From positions 1 to 31,621 of the forward strand of contig CAYUCL010000023.1 of NCBI GenBank assembly GCA_964443325.1: DNA of 31,621 nt, given 5' to 3'. A model generated the notes under the pieces. It was not told where the DNA came from. It did not search any database and saw only the letters and a program-made list of their open reading frames with translations. The translations under genes and the position numbers were made by a program. Shown here piece after piece: positions 1-9,069 of this stretch; position 1 is the first letter of the stretch, and each line of letters opens with the position of its first letter. Origin of the DNA: DAOUVR01 sp034430535. Its GTDB lineage: Bacteria; Chloroflexota; Dehalococcoidia; E44-bin15.

Positions 1-1099
<1,099 letters not shown>

Positions 1100-1148
1100 T
1101 ACATTAAGATACGGGCATAACCTCTATTCTATTGTTAAAGTGCACAAT

Positions 1149-1176
1149 CAAGGACGGCTTATGCAAGCCGTCCTTG
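1149..1176 (-). other. Perfect 12-bp hairpin in the 23S leader
   Basis: CAAGGACGGCTT and its exact complement are separated by a four-base loop. The hairpin lies between the predicted rRNA promoter and the 23S start, about 50 bases before the mature 5' end. No T-tract follows on either strand, so it is not a classical terminator. It could act in rRNA processing or antitermination, or end the upstream trk message. Confidence 0.5.
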
Positions 1177-1243
1177 TTGAACTTACATCAGCCTCTAATA
1201 AGATATCAACTATTCAGTTTTCCGCTCCCGTACATCGGAATCT

Positions 1244-1273
1244 ATGATACCACCTTCCTATATTCCTTGTCAA
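1244..1273 (-). promoter_or_regulatory. Predicted promoter of the 23S rRNA gene
   Basis: On the minus strand a consensus -35 box TTGACA (1273-1268) is followed after 18 bases by TATCAT (1249-1244). Transcription would start near 1237, about 138 bases before the mature 23S end. This fits independent transcription of 23S. Prediction from sequence only. Confidence 0.6.
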
Positions 1274-1373
1274 TACCCTGTAGGCTGCAGTTCTTCACTG
1301 TTTTATGTGAAAACGCGAGTTAGTCTAATAATCAATGCCAATTCCATGATGATGTAGGTATGATAATTAGACG

Positions 1374-2036
1374 CTATTTGGCTGCCGTCAATGCTGCTCT
1401 TAGCATCGCTTCTGCCTCAGGCCTTATGGCTACCACCATCCGAGCATCGGCCTCCACAATGGTATCGCTTGTTGGCACCTGCGTCCCCTCTTTCCCGACC
1501 ATTAGACATACCTGAGAGCCAGGAGGCATGTCTATCTCTCTCAACCTTTTCCCCACAGCCTGGGCATCTTCGGGGATCTTCATCTCGACAACCTCCAAAC
1601 GCCCACCCTCAAGGTCCAGGAGGTGAATTAGTGAATGAGTGGATACCTCCTCTTCAATATGCTCCAAGATGACATTGGTACCGCTTACGGTGACATCGAT
1701 ACCGAGCTTTTTAAACAGTCTTTCGTTCTTGGGGTTACTGATTCGGGCGATGGTGCGTGCCACCCTGAACTTATGCTTTGCCACCTGGCAAGCAACTAGA
1801 TTATCCTCATCCTCATCGGTCACCGCAGCAAGAATGTCTGCCCTATCTGCTCCCACATCGGCAAGGGTTCTCGCCTCGCACCCATCGCCCCGCGTGGCCA
1901 CACTACCCAGCTGCTCACAGATAAACTCGCATCTTCGCGGATCCTTTTCTAGCACCAACACCTCGTGCCCTTCACTTAAAAGGGCACTAGCAAGATAAAA
2001 GCCAAGCTTCCCACCACCAACTACGATGACATACAT
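1374..2036 (-). CDS. TrkA family potassium uptake regulator (TrkA-N plus TrkA-C)
   Basis: This 220-residue protein is a cytoplasmic gating subunit of the RCK/TrkA type. Such proteins bind NAD(H) or nucleotides and open or close potassium channels or transporters. The Rossmann motif VGGGKLG lies near residues 6-12, and residues up to about 135 form TrkA-N. Residues from about 136 to the end, with GSQVCLMVGKEG, fit TrkA-C. The ATG is preceded by AAGGAGG at 5 bases spacing, which overlaps the end of the gene before it. It is the last gene of the channel-usp-trkA-trkA operon. The family assignment is secure. That its partner is the channel encoded at 2957-3552 is inferred from operon context. Confidence 0.9.
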   Translation of the reverse strand: MYVIVVGGGKLGFYLASALLSEGHEVLVLEKDPRRCEFICEQLGSVATRGDGCEARTLADVGADRADILAAVTDEDEDNLVACQVAKHKFRVARTIARISNPKNERLFKKLGIDVTVSGTNVILEHIEEEVSTHSLIHLLDLEGGRLEVVEMKIPEDAQAVGKRLREIDMPPGSQVCLMVGKEGTQVPTSDTIVEADARMVVAIRPEAEAMLRAALTAAK

Positions 2037-2046
2037 CGAAGCCTCC

Positions 2047-2445
2047 TTAGTCCATGATAATGTCTCTCAAGATTTGTGCACCTACTATCGTTGGGCTTAC
2101 AGTTTCCAGACCCAAGGTGCTATACATTTCTTCGCGGAGAGGATCATAGATTCGGCAAACCACCTTTGGCACATTGAAGATATGCTTCGCTATCTGTGCA
2201 GCCATCACATTGCGGTTATCTCCCTGAGTAACGGAAACAAACACATCTGCATCTTCAATCCCCGCTTTCTTCAGTGCAGCCTCGTCGGTGCCGTCACCCA
2301 CCAAGGCAGTGCCACCGAAGTTCTCGGGAAGTCTCCTAAAACTATATTGTTCAACATCAAGGACGTTTACTTTATGTCCATCTCTGTCGAGTAACGCCGC
2401 TAGCTGGGCCCCTACCCTACCGCATCCCATTATGACAATATTCAT
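2047..2445 (-). CDS. TrkA-N domain protein (single-domain potassium channel regulator)
   Basis: A 132-residue protein consisting of one Rossmann TrkA-N domain: MNIVIMGCGRVGAQLAALL begins it, with the GxGxxG nucleotide-binding loop near residues 7-12. No TrkA-C domain follows, so it is shorter than its downstream neighbour and may pair with it. The start at 2445 is chosen because ATG overlaps the stop of the preceding UspA gene as ATGA and AGGTGG lies just upstream. A longer frame reaching 2490 would overlap UspA deeply and lacks support. Two adjacent TrkA-N proteins of unequal length suggest a hetero-oligomeric gating ring; this is inference. Confidence 0.88.
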   Translation of the reverse strand: MNIVIMGCGRVGAQLAALLDRDGHKVNVLDVEQYSFRRLPENFGGTALVGDGTDEAALKKAGIEDADVFVSVTQGDNRNVMAAQIAKHIFNVPKVVCRIYDPLREEMYSTLGLETVSPTIVGAQILRDIIMD

Positions 2446-2879
2446 GTTACCACCTGCTCGGATGGTTCTCGCCACAATAAGACACGACATGGGGCATTCT
2501 TGAACACGTAAGGCACGGCGTTTCCCATGTCGAATTCACCAAATCGCCTTCTATAGTTTATGCCCATCACAATCACGTCAACACCTCGCTCGACTGCCTC
2601 ATCGACGATAGCGGGTCCTACCTCTCGCGCCTGAAGCAGCTCAGTTTCCACCGGACAATCGAGCGTATCAGCGATTCTTCCGGCATGGGTGAGCACCTTT
2701 TCTCCTGTTTCAGTCTCTGATTCGCTCTCGACATCCAGAGGGAGGGAGCGCTTCACCTCAACCACATAAACCACATACAGCATCCCCTTTGTCCGCTTGG
2801 CCAAGGTGCAGGCAAGCCTGACCGCCTGCTCGTCCACTTTATCGCCAGTCACCGGGACAAGGAATTTGACAAGCTCCAT
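2442..2879 (-). CDS. Universal stress protein (UspA) domain protein
   Basis: A 145-residue UspA-fold protein. It starts MELVKFLVPVTG, the usual first strand of the fold, and ends with GINYRRRFGEFDMGNAVPYV and APCRVLLWR. These match the C-terminal nucleotide-binding region of UspA proteins, but the glycine spacing differs from the classic GxxG-9x-G(S/T), so ATP binding is uncertain. The ATG at 2879 follows GGGAGG closely. A TTG at 2906 is possible but has no ribosome binding site. UspA proteins often regulate transporters, and here the gene sits between the channel and the two TrkA genes. It is translationally coupled to the next gene by a 4-base overlap. Confidence 0.85.
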   Translation of the reverse strand: MELVKFLVPVTGDKVDEQAVRLACTLAKRTKGMLYVVYVVEVKRSLPLDVESESETETGEKVLTHAGRIADTLDCPVETELLQAREVGPAIVDEAVERGVDVIVMGINYRRRFGEFDMGNAVPYVFKNAPCRVLLWREPSEQVVT

Positions 2880-2956
2880 ATCCTCCCACCTATGTGTTTT
2901 ATTCAAATCGCCATATTATATATCTTTGCTCACACCCTGGCAATGCTTTTTTAATA

Positions 2957-3552
2957 CTAGCCAGTAAAGCCACCTCGTTTCTTAAGGCGATTTACGTGTT
3001 CATCTATAAGCACATCCGTAGTCTCCTTAAGTGTCTCAAGTTCGTCCACCGACAGCCTCTCTAACTGCTCCAGGTTGTCCTCTATGGCCTCGACAATCTG
3101 TCTCTCCGTCCGTCGTCTGCGCTTCGCAATATAGGAAGTTACGCTAGCGATTATCGTTCCAAAAAAGAGCACGACCCCAAGAATCGCCCATATCCCGCCA
3201 ACTACTGCCCCGCCAGTGTTACCGGTTTAAAAGGGGTTCCCATCGTTTCCACGGCTGCCAGGCCCCACCATAGAGCCTGGCCAAAGGTGCTTACATGTTC
3301 GTTTGTTCCATGCTCTGCAACATAAAAACCAACGGAAAATAGTATCCACAGAACCGCCGTTATTGAAAGCATAGGTATAAGGGGCGTTTCAGTAATTATC
3401 ACCTTGAGGAATCTTATAGCCTCCGGAACTCTAGGCCCAACTCTCAGCCTCCTCCTTGGCTTTACTCTTCTCCTAATCACCTCATCGCCTGGTCGAATCT
3501 TGCGCACCGGCTCGAAAGGCTTTCCCTCTCCCATTCCTGAATACCTCCCCAT
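2957..3552 (-). pseudogene. Two-helix potassium-type ion channel, split by a frameshift
   Basis: Two frames together encode one Ion_trans_2-like channel. The upstream part (3552 to 3202) has a basic cytoplasmic N-terminus, a first membrane helix with LIPMLSITAVLWILFSVGF, and a pore region ALWWGLAAVETMGTPFKPVT. It then meets a stop at 3202-3204. The downstream part (to 2957) continues in another frame with GGIWAILGVVLFFGT (second helix) and a charged, probably coiled tail. Adding one base between ACA (3217) and CTG (3216) restores KPVTTGG. That matches the family's usual PVTTGG after the filter, so a single-base deletion or sequencing error is likely. The filter reads TMGTP, not TVGYG. Start could also be ATG at 3534, which has a better GGGGAGG site. 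It heads the trk operon. Confidence 0.75.
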
Positions 3553-3585
3553 TCTCTTCTTGCATAGACTAATTCATTGGGCGGA

Positions 3586-3614
3586 AGTTTACTCTGGTCA
3601 ACCCTGCTTGTCAA
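3586..3614 (-). promoter_or_regulatory. Predicted promoter of the channel-usp-trkA operon
   Basis: The minus strand has TTGACA (3614-3609), a 17-base spacer and TAAACT (3591-3586). Transcription would start near 3579, about 27 bases before the channel start codon. Good match to a sigma-70 promoter and correctly placed. Confidence 0.6.
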
Positions 3615-3905
3615 TAAGTCTCAGTTGGATTCAACAGGCACGTATTAAATACCGGGGCGATTTTAGAAAATCGCAGGTCTGGCGACTTAGCAAGAATCAG
3701 GCTTGATTGAATAGCCAACACTGAACAGGCCACAACATCTCCAACTTCCTCGTTAAATTTCGCACCCCATATAGTTTTGCTAATTGTGGTCTGTCCCACG
3801 GATATACACATGCACTGCGCGCCGCATTTAGCCGAGCAGGCAACCCAGTAATAGCCTGGCTTTGAGGAAATAGCAAAGAAGTATTTGAACAATGGGGCAA
3901 TAATA
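3615..3905. other. Stretch without a confident gene
   Basis: Between the channel promoter and the IS remnant I see no convincing gene. A minus-strand frame (3892-3611, TTG start) could encode a 93-residue cysteine-containing product with CSAKCGAQCMC, but it lacks a clear ribosome binding site and I recognise no family. A palindrome GCGATTTT-AG-AAAATCGC lies at 3657-3674. Confidence 0.5.
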
Positions 3906-4525
3906 TCAAGATAAATATGTAAATTGTGTAAGGGGCTTCTCCTTCCAGGTGTTGTTAAGATGGCTAATCACGCCATAGACGATCCAGTTTACACTAGCGG
4001 TGCTCTGGAAGCAGCTCATGGGCCTTATCCTGCAGCGGATCTCTCGGAATGCCCTCTCTATGGCATTAGTGTTACGCACCTTGCGTCAGTGCGCTTGATT
4101 GCACTCAAGGAAACTGATAAGCTCTTCCAGGTTTGCCTCTAACCACTTAACGGCTCGTGGCTGGCTGGGGCGTCACTGCTGCGCCCATTCCCGAAAGCAG
4201 GCCACCGCCTCCCATCTGGTGCTGGACTGGTATATAAGCTTAGCTCCCTTAAGGCAGTCGCCGTCGGCGACTCCACTAAACCCAATTCAGTAAGCAGGTT
4301 GCGGTGCCGATACCCGTTGCGTTAGCCCCGCCTCAGTTCAGTGCGCCGGTAGCGTCCCAACCGCAGGCACTCCAGCAGTTCCTCTTCCATAGCACTCTCC
4401 AAAAGCCTCTTCACCATCCGCGGTGTCTCCTGCTTCAAATCACCCCACCAGCCTTCACCATCCCTCTTGACCTCCCGCCACAAATCCTCTATCGTCAGTT
4501 CGGTCAGGTCTTTGACCTGTACCAT
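3906..4525 (-). pseudogene. IS256/Mutator-type transposase remnant
   Basis: The start is intact: AAAGGAGG precedes ATG at 4525, and MVQVKDLTELTIEDLW through LECLRLGRYRRTELRRG matches the IS256 transposase N-terminus. The frame then meets TAA where the family has tyrosine, and continues as RNGYRHRNLLTELGLVES. Near 4240 about 200 residues holding the DDE catalytic core are missing. The C-terminal part resumes with KLIYQSSTRWEAVACFREWA and runs through NTNAIERAFREIRCRIRPMS to the stop at 3906. Two TGA codons replace expected TGG tryptophans. It cannot encode an active transposase. Confidence 0.85.
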
Positions 4526-4608
4526 GGGGCGTGTCCTCCTTTCTAAGTTTTCTTTCTTGTCCTGAAAAGGATACGCCCCCTCCTTTTTACACGCAATACA
4601 TTACACTA
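3908..4608 (-). mobile_element. Degenerate IS256-family element with central deletion
   Basis: An insertion sequence remnant of about 0.7 kb, against about 1.3-1.5 kb for intact IS256 relatives. Imperfect terminal inverted repeats are visible: one near 4583-4606 (containing ATGTATTGCGTGTAAAAAGG on the minus strand) and a related one near 3915-3935 (ATGTAAATTGTGTAAGGGG on the plus strand). Both transposase ends survive, but the central catalytic part is gone. It is an internally deleted, non-autonomous copy. It lies between the trk operon and the promoter of the surface-protein gene. Confidence 0.8.
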
Positions 4609-4625
4609 CCAAGTAATTCGGAGGG

Positions 4626-4654
4626 TTGACAGCTATGGCTAGTTATGGTAGAAT
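4626..4654 (+). promoter_or_regulatory. Strong predicted promoter upstream of the surface-protein gene
   Basis: TTGACA (4626-4631), a 17-base spacer and TAGAAT (4649-4654) form a near-consensus promoter. Transcription would start near 4661, giving a leader of over 500 bases before the start codon at 5188. It begins right after the IS256 remnant's terminal repeat. Confidence 0.65.
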
Positions 4655-4660
4655 AACTCT

Positions 4661-5187
4661 CTCATACGAGAGCAATTATCAATAAGGTTTTAAGGGCTTG
4701 CCTGTAACTTGGTTAGTTCATAAGGTATGGTCTTATCATTAGGCGTTTAGCTCTGATAGTAAGTTCTGCTTCTTGGTTTTTGAAGCAAAGCGGGGGCAAA
4801 GAAGCGGAGTCTGGATATGGTTGCTTGGGCTCCGTGGAGCTAGTAGCGAAACCGACCGCGAGGTCGGATTTATTGTTTTTTGGAGGTGGAACGAGGCAAA
4901 TAATCGTTATTTGAGTACGGAGTGGCCCCGTGTGAGGTGGTGAATCACCGGGGCAGTGATATGCGCGCGCAGTATCCGTTTGTTTGTTGAAGCCAACTAA
5001 GCAGCAGGCTAGAGGCCAAGTCAGTTGGTCGAGGCTGATCGGGTGCTTGATGTGCAGCTTAGTTAGCTTCTATTTATTATGGCGAAATTTGGACTTCATA
5101 GCTGTGTCAGTGCAGGTCGTCAGCCGTCAATAAGACTGCGAACACCTGCAAAGTCCAGACTCTTTTATAGGGATGTGAGATTCAGCA
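4661..5187 (+). ncRNA. Long structured 5' leader or embedded non-coding RNA of unknown family
   Basis: About 527 bases with no convincing reading frame but many helices. They include TAAG/CTTA at 4721-4735; the terminator-like stem at 4852-4867; CAAATAA/TTATTTG at 4897-4913; GCCCC/GGGGC enclosing GGTG/CACC at 4925-4954; CCAACT/AGTTGG at 4993-5028; and a nested pair TGGACTT/AAGTCCA (5090-5096 with 5151-5157) enclosing TGCAGGT/ACCTGCA (5111-5117 with 5144-5150). The last sits about 13 bases before the likely ribosome binding site GGGATGTGAG, as an expression-controlling element would. I searched by eye for c-di-GMP, cobalamin, RNase P, tmRNA and SRP motifs and found no convincing match. It could be a riboswitch, a separate small RNA of about 220 bases, or both. 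Confidence 0.45.
4849..4881 (+). terminator. Terminator-like hairpin inside the leader
   Basis: CCGACC-GCGA-GGTCGG is a stable stem with a GNRA tetraloop, followed by a T-rich run (4868-4881). It lies about 200 bases after the predicted transcription start. Either a short RNA ends here or the downstream gene is controlled by attenuation. Confidence 0.5.
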
Positions 5188-7277
5188 ATGCCCAACCGTC
5201 GCAGGCTTAGCAACAGCGATCCAGCATGGTCATCCCGACACAGAAAGCAGGTAAGAAGCGGTGATGCTAAGAAAATCCTGCTGAGCTTGCTCATCTTTAT
5301 TGCCTGCGCTGCCGCCATGGCAGTTGGTACCTGGGCTTTCTTCAACGAAACGGAGACAAGCCTAGATAACGTGTACCGAGCAGGCACCTTGGATCTCGAG
5401 GTTGACGGGGAGAATGACCCCGACATAGGGGCTATGCTCAATGTTACTTGCGGCAAGCCTGGTGACCAAGGGTTTAGCCTAGTAAGACTCAGCAACGTCG
5501 GCTGCGTGGATGGCGTCGCTGATATTCATCTCAACGTCACTGAGAACGTGGACAATGGCATCAACGAGCCAGAGGACATGGTAGATGGGCTGCGCGATGG
5601 AAGCGATGGTACTACCGAGGGCGACCTCTATGACACCTTATACATGCAACTCCTGGCGGACCTCAACTACGATGGCGATTTCGAGACGCCGATTATTGAG
5701 GGGATAGTCAGCGACATCGACTCCAAGAATATCATCTACGGTGACCTTGGCGCTTACTCCACCATAGGCCTTAAGATCGAGTGGTGGCTCGCGAGCGACG
5801 TTGGAAACATCATCCAGACTGATCGCCTTTGCTTCGACATCGAATTCAGCCTGGAGCAGAAGGACGGCCAACCCACGCCAACGCCTACGCCTGAACCTAC
5901 ACCTACGCCTACGCCTGAACCTACACCGACACCTACGCCGGCCCCAACGCCTACGCCTACACCCACGCCTACGCCTACACCCACGCCTACGCCTACACCA
6001 ACGCCTACGCCTACACCCACGCCTACGCCTACACCAACACCTACGCCTACACCCACGCCTACGCCTGAACCTACACCGACACCTACACCTACACCTACAC
6101 CTACACCTACACCTACACCTACGCCTACGCCTACACCAACACCTACGCCTACGCCTACGCCTACGCCTACGCCCACTCCTACACCAACGCCTACGCCTAC
6201 GCCTACGCCTGAACCTACACCGACACCTACACCAACACCTACGCCTACGCCCACTCCTACGCCCACTCCTACACCAACGCCCACTCCCACACCGACGCCT
6301 ACGCCTACGCCCACTCTTACACCAACGCCTACGCCCACTCCCACACCGACGCCTACGCCTACGCCTACGCCTACACCGACACCGACGCCTACTCCGACGC
6401 CTACGCCTACACCGACACCGACGCCTACGCCAATGCCAATGCCCGACCTAATAATTACTGATATTCAACCTGACCCAATCTACGGCTTCGGCACTGAGGG
6501 CGTCGAAATAGAATATTGCGTCACAGTTGCAAATCATGGAAACGCCGATGCCAGTGCATTCTATCTGGATGTCTATGCAGACCTTGATTCCCCACCTCTA
6601 CCAGGAGTAATTGGCGACGACTATGACCATATAGACTTCCTTGCCGCCGGTGCAAGCACTACCATCTGCTTCCCGCGAACAACGCCTATCAGCTACGACG
6701 AGCCAGGTATATACCAACTCTGGGCCCAGGTTGATACTGATAACACAGTTGATGAATCCAATGAAGACAACAATGTGTATGGTCCTGTTCCCGTAATTAT
6801 AGAGGCCGAGGCACCTACGCCTGCGCCTACACCCACGCCAGTCGAACTATTCTTCGACAGCTTCGAGGGGACTCCCGACTGTGACCTTTCCAAGTGGGTG
6901 CAGGACCCCCAGAACGATTGGTTCGGCTCCACCCAGCGCGCCAAGGAAGGTACCTGTTCCGCTGAGGTTGACGGTTGGGCAGCAGATGCCACCCTCACCC
7001 TCAAAGACGCCATCGACCTAAGTGGCATGTCAGAAGCCACCCTCACCTTTTCCTGGTTCATTGAAAGCGGACTCGATACCGGTGAGTACCTCGCCCTCGA
7101 ACTTTATAACGGCACAATATGGGTTGAGGTCGCCCGCCTCAGCGGACAAGACGGGACTGCTGGCCATGAAAACGTATGGCACGATGAGTTGATCGACCTG
7201 AGTAGCTACCTGATAAGCGGCTTCAAGCTTCGCTTCCTAGGTAACATGTCTCTTTCCAGTGAGGACGCCAATGTGGA
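5188..7277 (+). CDS. Large Pro-Thr-rich surface protein, N-terminal part (interrupted by assembly gap)
   Basis: The N-terminus has a basic leader, a membrane helix at about residues 29-47 and the sequence GTWAFFNETETSLDN, followed by YRAGTLDLEVDG. This is the pattern of SipW-processed, TasA/camelysin-like proteins. Residues 60-230 form that fold. Residues about 231-415 are a Pro-Thr linker with occasional PEPT. Residues about 419-545 are a CARDB domain (DLIITDIQPDPIYG to DNTVDESNEDNNVYG). A short PT linker follows, then a MAM/jelly-roll-like domain starting FFDSFEG. The frame enters 100 N at 7278. The rest of the gene resumes at 7380. The start at 5188 has only a modest ribosome site. Probable roles are surface structure, adhesion or matrix; this is inference. 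Confidence 0.85.
5878..6432 (+). repeat. Low-complexity Pro-Thr codon repeat
   Basis: About 185 codons alternate Pro and Thr, mostly CCT/CCC with ACG/ACA, with inserted Glu (CCTGAACCT) at several points and one Leu. The hexamer repeat is imperfect, and interruptions such as ACACCGACACCT recur. It encodes an extended linker and is prone to slippage and misassembly. On the other strand it produces a meaningless Gly-Val frame. Confidence 0.95.
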
Positions 7278-7480
7278 NNNNNNNNNNNNNNNNNNNNNNN
7301 NNNNNNNNNNNNNNNNNNNNNNNNNNNNNNNNNNNNNNNNNNNNNNNNNNNNNNNNNNNNNNNNNNNNNNNNNNNNNTATGGCACGATGAGTTGATCGAC
7401 CTGAGTAGCTACCTGATAAGCGGCTTCAAGCTCCGCTTCCGGGGTAAGATGTCTCTTTCGAGTGAGGACGCCAATGTGGA
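7175..7480 (+). repeat. 103-bp near-duplicate flanking the assembly gap
   Basis: Bases 7175-7277 and 7378-7480 match at all but five positions, and both encode WHDELIDLSSYLISG in the same local frame. They directly abut the N run on each side. This is either a tandem repeat of the domain or two overlapping contig ends that were not merged. Confidence 0.9.
7278..7377. other. Assembly gap of exactly 100 N
   Basis: A run of 100 N, the usual placeholder for a gap of unknown size. Real length may be zero, negative (overlap) or long. The frame change across it has no biological meaning. Confidence 0.99.
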
Positions 7481-8639
7481 TGTGGTGAGCATAACGGGGA
7501 CAGCATTATCCGCACCCAAAAACGTCATGCATGTGGATAATATTGACATGGGATTGTTACCGGCGCACACCAGTAAAATGCGGCTGTTCACATCTCGTTT
7601 GTGGACTCATGCCACAGCGACGGCGACGATCGTTGATACCAATGGCGAGCCGGTTGAAGGCGTAACCGACTATGGACACTGGGAGGATGCCACCAATGAC
7701 AAAGATTTCGGGACGACCAATGCTCAAGGGCAAGTAACGCTACAATCCGATCCCAAAATGCTTCCCGTACCTGGAAGGCTTTCCCCACCCAAGACAACCT
7801 TTACCTTCGTGGTTGACTCTATTGTAAGAGACGGCTGGACTTATGACCCAGACGCAAATGTAGAGACCCGTAATTCGATCACTACTTACACCACGATTCC
7901 TACACCTACGCCTACCCCAACACCCACACCTATACCGACGGCAACGCCGACTGCTACGCCAGGGCCACCCTACACACCCGAGTCAACACCCACTCCATCC
8001 CAAACACCTATCGGCACACCAACGCCTGCACCCACTTCTACGCCGACTGTCCCAGGATTCACTGGCGGCGAGGGCACTGTGCCACCAATAGGGGGCAGGC
8101 TAACAACAGAGGGTGGCAGGGTTACCCTTAGGTTCGAGGAAGGGGCATTCACTGGTAATGCTACGGTAACAATTGAGCCCATCCCCTATAGTACGTGGGG
8201 TGCACCCCCTCAAGGGTTCCGTATAGGAGATAGCTGCTTCCGCATAACGGCAATGGTCGACGGCGAATTGGTAACTGACCTCCTGGCCAAAGTGACTATC
8301 TGCGTCCGGTACTCTGCTGCCGACAGGGCTGCTGCCAACGGCAATCCTCCGCGTTTGACATTGGCATATTATGATCAGACTGACGATCAGTGGCAGATTA
8401 AGTCTTCAGATGTTCACACATCGGCTGGATCCGTTTGCACTACCACAAACCGTCTGGGCGACTGGTCTGTGCTTGCTCGAATCGTAGTTGGTGGTCTGGC
8501 ATGGTGGCACTACCTGCTATTGGTAGGGGTGGGAGCTCTTGTCGTGTTCCTGTCTCATACCCCCAGAAAACAACCGCCTGAGATAAAACCTCTGGAGGAG
8601 CCTGAGCCCGAAGAGGTGACTGGGCCTGACGAAACTTGA
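7380..8639 (+). CDS. Large surface protein, C-terminal part with ZU5-like domain and membrane anchor
   Basis: This continues the gene that starts at 5188. The frame opens directly at the gap with WHDELIDLSSYL, the same sequence as just before the gap, so no start codon here need be used. It then has an Ig-like or carboxypeptidase-regulatory-like domain (HATATATIVDTNGEPVEGV), a second PT linker (about 7895-8050), and a ZU5-like module (GGRLTTEGGRVTLRFEEGAF). A membrane helix (HYLLLVGVGALVVFL) and a short acidic cytoplasmic tail (EEPEPEEVTGPDET) follow. The C-terminal anchor says the protein stays in the membrane facing out. Function unknown; probably adhesion or cell-surface structure. The ZU5-like call is from motif resemblance. 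Confidence 0.85.
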   Translation, partial: WHDELIDLSSYLISGFKLRFRGKMSLSSEDANVDVVSITGTALSAPKNVMHVDNIDMGLLPAHTSKMRLFTSRLWTHATATATIVDTNGEPVEGVTDYGHWEDATNDKDFGTTNAQGQVTLQSDPKMLPVPGRLSPPKTTFTFVVDSIVRDGWTYDPDANVETRNSITTYTTIPTPTPTPTPTPIPTATPTATPGPPYTPESTPTPSQTPIGTPTPAPTSTPTVPGFTGGEGTVPPIGGRLTTEGGRVTLRFEEGAFTGNATVTIEPIPYSTWGAPPQGFRIGDSCFRITAMVDGELVTDLLAKVTICVRYSAADRAAANGNPPRLTLAYYDQTDDQWQIKSSDVHTSAGSVCTTTNRLGDWSVLARIVVGGLAWWHYLLLVGVGALVVFLSHTPRKQPPEIKPLEEPEPEEVTGPDET

Positions 8640-9069
8640 TCGCCTTTCTGAGAAGTCGATCCAATCCGCTAGGCGTGCGTGAGGATGACAGCGGATTAGA
8701 CAGCGTTCAGCACGCTCACCCAATGTGAACTCCGATTCTAAAGATCGTGAGCCAGATATTTGGACAACAGTGGCATCTCCTACCTATAAAAATCCACAAT
8801 CGGTCATGTGTCCACCCCTTCGCTATTGCCATGCTATGCGTCCCATCGAATCAATCTCTTATTCTCAACGTGTCATTTGCTCCCTCGTTCATTTGCCAGC
8901 ATTCTGCTATAATATGGCGAAGGTAGCCATAATCAGGTAGCTCTTAGCGCAGGCATGCCATATGATGAAAACACAGTAGCATCATTGCTATGCTTCATCC
9001 CCCCCCTGGAATGGCATTTCGCCTAATACAAGTACAATAATTCAACCACCTTTGACAGAAAGGGGAGCT
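8640..9069. other. Intergenic stretch of about 430 bases
   Basis: It holds the inverted repeat at 8663-8697 and an extended -10 promoter TGCTATAAT at 8905-8913, which would start transcription near 8920 toward the small gene at 9070. A short plus-strand frame at 8725-8940 has no ribosome site or recognisable product. I see nothing else. Confidence 0.5.
8663..8697 (+). other. Inverted repeat after the surface-protein gene
   Basis: AATCCGCT and AGCGGATT are separated by 19 bases, about 25 bases past the stop codon. No T-tract follows, so it is at best a weak terminator or a transcript-end stabiliser. Confidence 0.35.

Noticed and set aside
1149..1176. Intrinsic terminator for the trk operon
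   Set aside because: The stem is strong but there is no T-run on the minus strand, and it lies downstream of the predicted 23S promoter.
3229..3235. Programmed -1 frameshift at the slippery heptamer C-CCT-TTT in the channel gene
   Set aside because: Slipping back one base there leads directly to TAA in the new frame, so it would not join the two halves; a missing base near 3216 explains the break better.
3611..3892. Possible 93-residue cysteine-containing protein on the minus strand
   Set aside because: TTG start without ribosome site and no recognised family; it ends right at the trk operon's -35 box. Left as unresolved, not annotated.
4661..4860. c-di-GMP-I riboswitch or RNase P/6S RNA in the leader
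   Set aside because: Short fragments such as GGGCAAAG are suggestive, but the conserved cores of these RNAs could not be laid out by eye.
5754..6344. Minus-strand frame of almost pure Gly-Val
   Set aside because: It is the reverse reading of the Pro-Thr codon repeat and has no independent evidence.
5878..6432. CRISPR-like or satellite array
   Set aside because: The repeat is a continuous codon pattern without spacers, inside a reading frame that continues on both sides.
8725..8940. Small plus-strand gene after the surface protein
   Set aside because: No ribosome site, no recognisable sequence, and its end overlaps the extended -10 promoter for the next gene.
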